This document shows, one piece after another, positions 59,339-64,000 of a stretch of 64,000 nt of DNA (position 1 is the first letter of the stretch; each line of letters opens with the position of its first letter). The position numbers and the translations under genes were made by a program. Below the pieces are notes generated by a model that was not told where the DNA came from, ran no database searches, and was given only the letters and a program-made list of their open reading frames with translations. This DNA is from Lacticaseibacillus songhuajiangensis. GTDB taxonomy: Bacteria; Bacillota; Bacilli; Lactobacillales; Lactobacillaceae. The stretch is from positions 37,716 to 101,715 of the forward strand of contig NZ_RHNR01000003.1 of the NCBI RefSeq assembly GCF_003946025.1, given 5' to 3'.

Positions 59339-59575
59339 ATGGCACAACAACGTCGTGGTGGCCGTCGTCGCCGTAAGGTAGACTTCATCGCCGCAAACCA
59401 CATTGAATACATCGACTACAAGGACACCAATCTTCTGGAACGTTTCATTTCAGAACGCGGTAAGATCTTGCCTCGTCGTGTTACTGGTACCTCTGCTAAG
59501 AACCAGCGGAAGCTCACGGTTGCTATTAAGCGCAGCCGTATCATGGGCCTTCTGCCATTCGTAGCCGAAGACTAG
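59339..59575 (+). CDS. rpsR: 30S ribosomal protein S18
   Basis: 78 residues (basic start [16 protein letters not shown], then [36 protein letters not shown]). GAAGGAG is 8 nt before the ATG. Ends the rpsF operon; terminator at 59596-59629. Confidence 0.97.
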   Translation: MAQQRRGGRRRRKVDFIAANHIEYIDYKDTNLLERFISERGKILPRRVTGTSAKNQRKLTVAIKRSRIMGLLPFVAED

Positions 59576-59595
59576 TCTTCAATACGTAAACCAGG

Positions 59596-59629
59596 ACACC
59601 GTTCAGCTTAGGCTGGGCGGTGTTTTTTT
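59596..59629 (+). terminator. Terminator of the rpsF operon
   Basis: Stem ACACCG/CGGTGT with inner CAGC/GCTG and seven T. Confidence 0.9.
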
Positions 59630-59678
59630 GTATTCCGGCATCTGTGAGGACGAAAAAGCGCTGGTTAGACTGAATGCC

Positions 59679-59899
59679 GGGACTGGGGTGAATGGACTCC
59701 GCAATCAAGGGCGAGTGACGCGGGGTCGCTCACGCCTGACAAGCCAGGCTACCGCTAAACTTTCTGCCGAAGCCCACGGCAGAAAGCTTTACCCCGGGGA
59801 CGATAGGTCAGCACAAAACGGCTTTGCCAGTTGTGCTGACCTATCGTCCCCTTTTTGCGTCACCTGCCCTCGATTGCTACGTCCATCCATCCCAGTCCC
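59679..59899 (+). repeat. Class II multibranched palindromic element, copy 2
   Basis: 221 nt between convergent genes. Stem helices GGGACTGGG/CCCAGTCCC, ATGGAC/GTCCAT, GCAATC/GATTGC, GGC/GCC and TGACGC/GCGTCA are separated by equal-length loops (GTGA/CCAT, TCC/TAC, AAG/CTC, GAG/CCT). Inside, GGGGT/ACCCC closes a branch with a short hairpin (GCCTG/CAGGC) and a medium one (CTTTCTGCCG/CGGCAGAAAG), followed by a perfect 20-bp hairpin (about 59797-59850). Helix sequences differ from the copy at 2196-2420 but the branch plan is the same. Confidence 0.6.
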
Positions 59900-60221
59900 T
59901 AAGTGGTTTTGCGACATGGCTGGGATGGGTAAGACGTGTTCGGCAAATATGACTTAGCATAATTGAGTGAGTTTGTATCTGATTGGATAGAGTGTGGTGG
60001 TTATCGGTAATTCGTGTGGTTATTGAAGTAGTTAATTTCAGCCCGATTGTCTATATCAAGTGGATGATAGAATTTACCGCAGATTTTGATGTATCACCGT
60101 CTTGGTAATGTGAGTGCACGTCGGAACTGGGGCGGTCCCGCGCACCCGCTTCCCGGTCGCGCAGCTAATTCGGCCCAGTTTCGACCCCCTGGTCTATTCT
60201 TTTAAATCATTAATGGATAGC
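59900..60221. other. Gap without recognisable genes
   Basis: Apart from CTGGGATGG (about 59922-59930), which could pair with CCATCCCAG at 59886-59894 and so compete with the outer stem of the class II element, I see no gene, promoter or terminator. Confidence 0.4.
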
Positions 60222-60253
60222 AAAAGAGCCGCACCCTGACGGGCCGGCCCTTT
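60222..60253 (-). terminator. Terminator of the Cof-type HAD gene
   Basis: Stem AAAGGGCCG/CGGCTCTTT (one G-T pair) with a T-run on the minus strand. Confidence 0.75.
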
Positions 60254-60282
60254 GCTGGTTTGTGTGAAATTAAGAGGTGAAC

Positions 60283-61116
60283 CTAACGCCCAGTCGCCCA
60301 ACTAAGCGGCCGCGTGTACGTGCGCCGCTTGCTGCTGACCAGCTGCTGCATGACGAGCAGCACGCCACCGTCATCGCAGGATGCGGTGCGGAAACGCGCC
60401 ACCTTTTCCATGCCGTAGGTCGCATTCTCAACGATGTAGCTGTAGCTGACCAGCCGCAACATCTCGATATCATTGTCGGTATTCCCAAACGCCATCATCT
60501 GCTTAGCGGTGATACCCATATCACTGCCGAGCCGCGCGAGGGCGGTACCCTTGCTGACACCGAGGTTCATAATGTCGACCCACTGCTCACCGGCTACAAC
60601 CACTGCGAAGTTATCCGCGTAGGTTTGTTCAAAAGCCGGGAGGGCGGCGCTACTGTGGCCGTCGGGGAAGAACGCGCTAATTTTGTCGGCGCTCGCCGTG
60701 AGTTGCTCAATGTCACTGACGACCTCAATCTTAGCGAAGGACGCGGCCAAGGCGTTGCGGTGCTTGATGTCGCGGCGGTCGATGTACGCACTCGTTGGTC
60801 CGCAAACCACTGGCACGGCCCCTGCGCGCCGCATGAAGTGGCACATGCGTTGGTAAGTTGCTGGGGCAATCAGGCTAGCGTATTGCACCTGCCCGTTCGC
60901 GTAAAGCACGGCGCCGTTGTCGCAAATGAAACTCATTTCCTTGTTGCGCGGAAACATCTTCTGCAGAGTGTGCAGGGAGCGGCCGCTCGCGATGACCGTG
61001 TGCACGCCCATCGTGGCGAGTTCCTGTGCGTAAACGGCGAACTGCGCCGGTAAGGTACCCTTGCTCGTTAACAATGTTGCGTCCAAATCTGTCGCTACCA
61101 AGCGAATCTCAGCCAT
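60283..61116 (-). CDS. Cof-type HAD-IIB phosphatase
   Basis: 277 residues. Motif I DLDATLL (normally DLDGTLL; the Gly to Ala change keeps both Asp), motif II Ser/Thr in VIASGR, a C2 cap (about 85-190), and motif IV region GNTDNDIEML with Lys in NLGVSKGTALARL. The family removes phosphate from sugar phosphates, FMN or similar. GGAAAGGACG precedes the ATG. It is divergent from an AraC regulator. The C-terminal ~15 residues (SSKRRTYTRPLSWATGR) are unusually basic. Confidence 0.87.
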   Translation of the reverse strand: MAEIRLVATDLDATLLTSKGTLPAQFAVYAQELATMGVHTVIASGRSLHTLQKMFPRNKEMSFICDNGAVLYANGQVQYASLIAPATYQRMCHFMRRAGAVPVVCGPTSAYIDRRDIKHRNALAASFAKIEVVSDIEQLTASADKISAFFPDGHSSAALPAFEQTYADNFAVVVAGEQWVDIMNLGVSKGTALARLGSDMGITAKQMMAFGNTDNDIEMLRLVSYSYIVENATYGMEKVARFRTASCDDGGVLLVMQQLVSSKRRTYTRPLSWATGR

Positions 61117-61150
61117 GTCCTTCGTCCTTTCCTTAAGCCATGACCCCAGT

Positions 61151-61183
61151 ATAAGTGGTACTTATAAAGTAAAATGCTATAAT
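61151..61183 (+). promoter_or_regulatory. Promoter and palindrome upstream of the AraC gene
   Basis: TGC-TATAAT extended -10 (TATAAT 61178-61183). ATAAGT-GGT-ACTTAT (61151-61165) is a perfect palindrome upstream of it, between the two divergent genes. Confidence 0.5.
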
Positions 61184-61222
61184 CGTCCGTAAAGATAGCA
61201 TTATTGTATGGAGGCGTGGAAA

Positions 61223-62080
61223 GTGGCCCTGAAGTTGAATTCAGATCTGTCTGCACAGGTTGATTATAATTTTGGTGAATTACCTCTGTGCATCAAAGTA
61301 CTGGACATGTACAAACTGAACTACCAGATTCCCAGCCATTGGCACGTGGAACTGGAGTTTGTGCTCGTGATTAGCGGTGAGTTGACTGCGGTGGTAGCCG
61401 CACAGTCCGTGACCCTGCGGCAGGGCGAGGCGATTGCCATTAACAGTGGTCGCTTGCACCGTCTGCTTGCACCCGTCGGCAGTGATTGTCGGATTGCCGT
61501 CGTGGTGGTGGATCCAGCGCTGCTGTTGCACGCGTCGGCTAAGCAGCAGGCGCTCATGGCCCAGCGTCTGGCCCCGAGTAGTCGTGATTACTTGCGCCTA
61601 GACGGACACAGTACTTGGCAAGACGGGGTGCGCAAGCGCATTAGTATCCTGGCGAACTACTTTCGTTTTGGGGGCGCGGATGATTTAACTGCTTACGCCG
61701 AAGCGCTGACCATGTGTGCGCGCACATTGCCGCATTTTGCGGGGGAAACACCAGCGGTTAGTCAGCTGCTGGCGGTGATGTTGGACTTCGTGGAACGCAA
61801 CTATGCCCAAGCGATTACCACGGCGGACATCGCGCGCAGTGCCCAGTTGGGCCGCAGTCGCTGTTTTGCCGTGTTTGCCGCTGGCGGTTACCCGCCGCCG
61901 GCAAGCTACTTAACGCAGCGGCGCGTGCAGGCAGCCTGCAAAATGTTGCGGAGTAGCGACATGACGAGTGCAGAGATCAGTCAGCGCTGCGGCTTTGCCA
62001 GCCCCAGCTATTTTGCTCGCGTCTTCAAACAGGAAATGGGCATGACGCCGCTGCACTATCGGCAGCGACAGACGGTGTAG
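61223..62080 (+). CDS. AraC family transcriptional regulator
   Basis: 285 residues. N-terminal cupin domain (PSHWHVELEFVLVISGEL, QGEAIAINSGRLHRLLAPV) and C-terminal pair of helix-turn-helix motifs (ITTADIARSAQLGRSRCFAV; SAEISQRCGFASPSYFARVF, then MTPLHYRQ). GTG at 61223 with GGAGG 8 nt upstream; the ATG at 61208 overlaps that SD. Possible targets are the divergent HAD gene or aspA; effector unknown. Confidence 0.88.
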   Translation: MALKLNSDLSAQVDYNFGELPLCIKVLDMYKLNYQIPSHWHVELEFVLVISGELTAVVAAQSVTLRQGEAIAINSGRLHRLLAPVGSDCRIAVVVVDPALLLHASAKQQALMAQRLAPSSRDYLRLDGHSTWQDGVRKRISILANYFRFGGADDLTAYAEALTMCARTLPHFAGETPAVSQLLAVMLDFVERNYAQAITTADIARSAQLGRSRCFAVFAAGGYPPPASYLTQRRVQAACKMLRSSDMTSAEISQRCGFASPSYFARVFKQEMGMTPLHYRQRQTV

Positions 62081-62088
62081 CGCTGCGA

Positions 62089-62118
62089 TTGGACAGTGCC
62101 GGTGATTTGTGGCATACT
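62089..62118 (+). promoter_or_regulatory. Promoter of aspA
   Basis: TTGGAC (62089-62094), 18 bp, CATACT (62113-62118), with TGG before the -10. Confidence 0.4.
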
Positions 62119-62147
62119 TTTGACAATTTGAATAATTTGTAGTGCTG

Positions 62148-62167
62148 CCCCCGCGCTTGTGCGGGGG
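62148..62167 (+). terminator. GC hairpin in the aspA leader
   Basis: CCCCCGC/GCGGGGG with a 6-nt loop and no T-run. It lies downstream of the predicted aspA promoter, so it may be a leader structure rather than the AraC terminator. Confidence 0.4.
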
Positions 62168-62210
62168 TAGTGGTGTAATTAATTTTCAGCTGTGACTGGA
62201 GGATTACGGA

Positions 62211-63602
62211 ATGCATTACGAAGAAGACTGTGTTGGTCGCATGGCGTTACCTGATGACGTGTTGTACGGGGTTCACTCCGCACGCGCCGCGGTGAACTTT
62301 CCCTTTAAGCAAAAGACGCACCCACAACTGATTGCGGCAATGCTGCTGATCAAGAAGGCGGCGGCGCTCACGAATATGCACGGCGGCACCTTAGCGCCGG
62401 ACAAGGGCCAGGCAATTGTGGCGGCGTGTGATGAACTACTGACGGGAGCGCACGCGGAGGCGTTCATCGTGCCCGCGATTCAGGGCGGTGCCGGAACGTC
62501 GACCAACATGAACGTCAATGAAGTGGTCGCCCACCTGGCGACGCGTAACACGGGGCTGGCCATTCACCCCAATGACGACGTGAACCAGGGCCAGTCGACC
62601 AATGACACTTACCCTAGTGCCGGCAAAGTCGCCGCGCTACGCTTACTGCCAGACGTACTCGACGCAATTATGGACTTGCAAAATGCCCTGCTCGCTAAGG
62701 CGGATGAGTACTGCGATGTGATCAAGGTGGGCCGCACCCAGTTGCAAGACGCCGTGCCGACAACTTACGGCAAGGTGTTCTCCGCTTATGCGCACATGTT
62801 TGACCGTGATTTGCGGCGCCTGCGTTTTGCCGCGGACGCACTGCGGGAGATGTCATTGGGCGGGACCGCGATTGGTACGGGTATTAACGCCAGCACTTAC
62901 TACCAGCAGCACATCGTGGCTGAAGTCAGCAAGCAAAGCGGCTTGCATTTGCGCCAGGCGGCGGACATGAGTGACGCCATCCAGAATACGGATGAGCTCG
63001 CCGAGTTCTCCGGGGCGTTCAAGTCTCTAGCCATCAACCTGAACAAGCTAAGCAACGACCTGCGTCTTTTGGCAAGTGGCCCGCAAGCTGGGTTGGGCGA
63101 ATTAGTGCTCCCAGCACGGCAGGCAGGCTCATCCATTATGCCAAACAAAATCAATCCGGTAATCCCGGAGGCAGTGAACCAAGTGGCCTTCGCCGTTATC
63201 GGCAACGATGTGGCCATCACCATGGCGACCCAAAATGGCCAGTTAGAGCTGAATGCTTTTGAACCACTGACTTTCGCTAAGCTTTATGAAGACGAAGAGG
63301 AACTCACTGCGGCGATGCAGATGCTGACAGCATTTTGCATCAAGGGGATTAAGGTCAATGTGGCAGCGTGCCGGCACGCGGTGGAGCATTCCGCAGTCGC
63401 TGCTACGGTACTGGCACCGTACATTGGGTACCGAACGACAACCAAGTTGATCAAGGAAGCGTTGGCGACTAAACGCTCGGTTAGAGACTTAATAGTAGAA
63501 AAGAACCTGCTACCGGAATCGACAGTCAGTCAGCTCTTTAGTAATGCGGCATTACTCGGCCAAGATGTTGAGACAAATAAGCTGCGAGCAACCGGCAGAT
63601 AA
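62211..63602 (+). CDS. aspA: Aspartate ammonia-lyase (aspartase)
   Basis: 463 residues, fumarase/aspartase superfamily. Converts L-aspartate to fumarate and ammonia. The flexible-loop signature GSSIMPNKINPVIPE with the catalytic Ser is of the aspartase type (NPV-PE rather than the NPTQ-E of fumarase C). GGAGTSTNMNVNE (with GGA preceded by IQG) and NDTYPSAGKV bind the substrate carboxylates. GGAGG is 8-9 nt before the ATG. The product fumarate could feed malate/succinate metabolism. Fumarase activity is less likely but not excluded. Confidence 0.92.
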   Translation: MHYEEDCVGRMALPDDVLYGVHSARAAVNFPFKQKTHPQLIAAMLLIKKAAALTNMHGGTLAPDKGQAIVAACDELLTGAHAEAFIVPAIQGGAGTSTNMNVNEVVAHLATRNTGLAIHPNDDVNQGQSTNDTYPSAGKVAALRLLPDVLDAIMDLQNALLAKADEYCDVIKVGRTQLQDAVPTTYGKVFSAYAHMFDRDLRRLRFAADALREMSLGGTAIGTGINASTYYQQHIVAEVSKQSGLHLRQAADMSDAIQNTDELAEFSGAFKSLAINLNKLSNDLRLLASGPQAGLGELVLPARQAGSSIMPNKINPVIPEAVNQVAFAVIGNDVAITMATQNGQLELNAFEPLTFAKLYEDEEELTAAMQMLTAFCIKGIKVNVAACRHAVEHSAVAATVLAPYIGYRTTTKLIKEALATKRSVRDLIVEKNLLPESTVSQLFSNAALLGQDVETNKLRATGR

Positions 63603-63608
63603 TAGAAG

Positions 63609-63648
63609 AAAAGGCGTCGCGAGTGGTTTCACTCGCGACGCCTTTTTG
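63609..63648 (+). terminator. Terminator of aspA
   Basis: Stem of up to 17 bp (AAAAGGCGTCGCGAGTG with CACTCGCGACGCCTTTT), TTTTT tail. Confidence 0.92.
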
Positions 63649-63699
63649 CTTGCTATAAAAATGAATTTTGTCCCGAGACAAAAAACTTTTCAGAAAGTG

Positions 63700-63728
63700 T
63701 TGACGTGGGTTCTGAAACTTGGTACTAT
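63700..63728 (+). promoter_or_regulatory. rRNA operon promoter P1
   Basis: TTGACG (63700-63705), 17 bp, TACTAT (63723-63728), with an A/T-rich upstream stretch (ACAAAAAACTTTTCAGAAA) resembling an UP element. Confidence 0.85.
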
Positions 63729-63818
63729 ATTTGAGTTGTCAATTGAGCAAGTCGTTCCGCAAGGGACGGCGCAAAGCCTATCAGGTCAAGCTCCTTGATA
63801 ATTAAATCAAATATGTTG

Positions 63819-63847
63819 TTGACAAGCTTGTCACAACATTGTATGAT
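63819..63847 (+). promoter_or_regulatory. rRNA operon promoter P2
   Basis: TTGACA (63819-63824), 17 bp, TATGAT (63842-63847). Confidence 0.88.
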
Positions 63848-64000
63848 ATAAAAGTTGTCGCGAGGCAACAAAGTAGTTCCTTGAAAACTGAACAAAGTTT
63901 CGTATATGTGTAGGTTCTTCAGCTTAGTGCTGAAGGAATTAAAACATTTGCGATGTCAATTCGCTTTTTTAAAAACAATAATGAGCTCTTTGAGCTCTCT
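63848..64000 (+). ncRNA. rRNA operon leader, partial
   Basis: Downstream of P2 the sequence CCTTGAAAACTGAACAAAG, as seen in leaders and spacers of lactobacillar rrn operons, is followed by a T-rich stretch and GAGCTCTTTGAGCTC. The mature 16S start (TTTGAGAGTTTGATC-like) is expected just beyond base 64000. The operon points rightward, co-directional with replication. Confidence 0.8.

Noticed and set aside
59630..59957. 109-codon open frame after rpsR
   Set aside because: It runs through the class II palindrome, has no SD and begins in the rpsR terminator.
63544..63798. 84-codon frame at the end of aspA
   Set aside because: It crosses the aspA terminator and the rRNA promoter P1.
1..64000. 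Insertion sequences or prophage
   Set aside because: No transposase, integrase or phage structural gene was recognised; the only hint is the weak relic at 47203-47303.

Overview
The window is the replication-origin region of a low-to-mid G+C Firmicute of the Lactobacillaceae. Three things point there: the gene order rpmH-rnpA-yidC-jag on the left of oriC and dnaA-dnaN-yaaA-recF-gyrB-gyrA-rpsF-ssb-rpsR on the right; a SLAP-type cell-surface protein; and a lacT-lacE-lacG-lacF operon whose LacG closely resembles, from memory, the Lacticaseibacillus casei enzyme. Third codon positions are clearly G/C-rich for a lactobacillus, so a high-G+C Lacticaseibacillus or close relative is my best guess (inference; no species call is possible from sequence alone).

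Layout. 1-5.4 kb: drug-efflux (MFS) genes, a sugar O-acetyltransferase, an AIM24-family protein and a MerR regulator carrying a near-perfect parS site in its 3' end. 5.4-13.6 kb: a HAD phosphatase, then a complete sigma-54 module consisting of a LevR-like activator, a consensus -24/-12 promoter, a mannose-family PTS (EIIA, EIIB, EIIC, EIID), an MgtC-type membrane protein and rpoN itself. 13.6-22.5 kb: a VOC protein, two identical tRNA-Lys genes flanking a SemiSWEET, an L-lactate oxidase, ilvE, a secreted SLAP-repeat protein, an alpha/beta hydrolase, prs and a CPBP protease. 22.7-28.7 kb: two small proteins, then the lactose PTS operon controlled by a cre and a LacT antitermination site. 28.8-34.3 kb: galM and a 1101-residue DUF5107/TPR protein divergent from an AraC regulator. 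34.3-43.4 kb: mnmG, mnmE, an ECF sigma factor with its anti-sigma factor, jag, yidC, rnpA, rpmH, all leftward. 43.4-45.9 kb: bipartite oriC around dnaA with many DnaA boxes, a DnaA-trio and an AT-rich unwinding element. 45.9-59.6 kb: dnaN to rpsR, rightward, with a large unknown gene and an acetyltransferase/oxidoreductase cluster between gyrA and rpsF. 59.6-64 kb: a HAD phosphatase, an AraC regulator, aspA, and the tandem promoters and leader of an rRNA operon whose 16S gene begins just outside the window.

The most unusual content is intergenic. At least ten intact copies and several remnants of a roughly 120-nt element (here called class I) fold into one long hairpin with covarying helices separated by conserved internal loops (GAGCA or GAGGA opposite GCGGA-like). 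At every locus the first copy begins within a few bases of a stop codon and lies in the sense orientation of the upstream gene (acetyltransferase, lactate oxidase, mnmE, dnaA, dnaN, gyrB). A second family (class II, two copies of about 220 nt between convergent genes) is a multibranched palindrome whose stem is built of perfect helices separated by mostly symmetric 3- to 4-nt internal loops. I recognise neither as a described element; together they are the best candidates for something new here.
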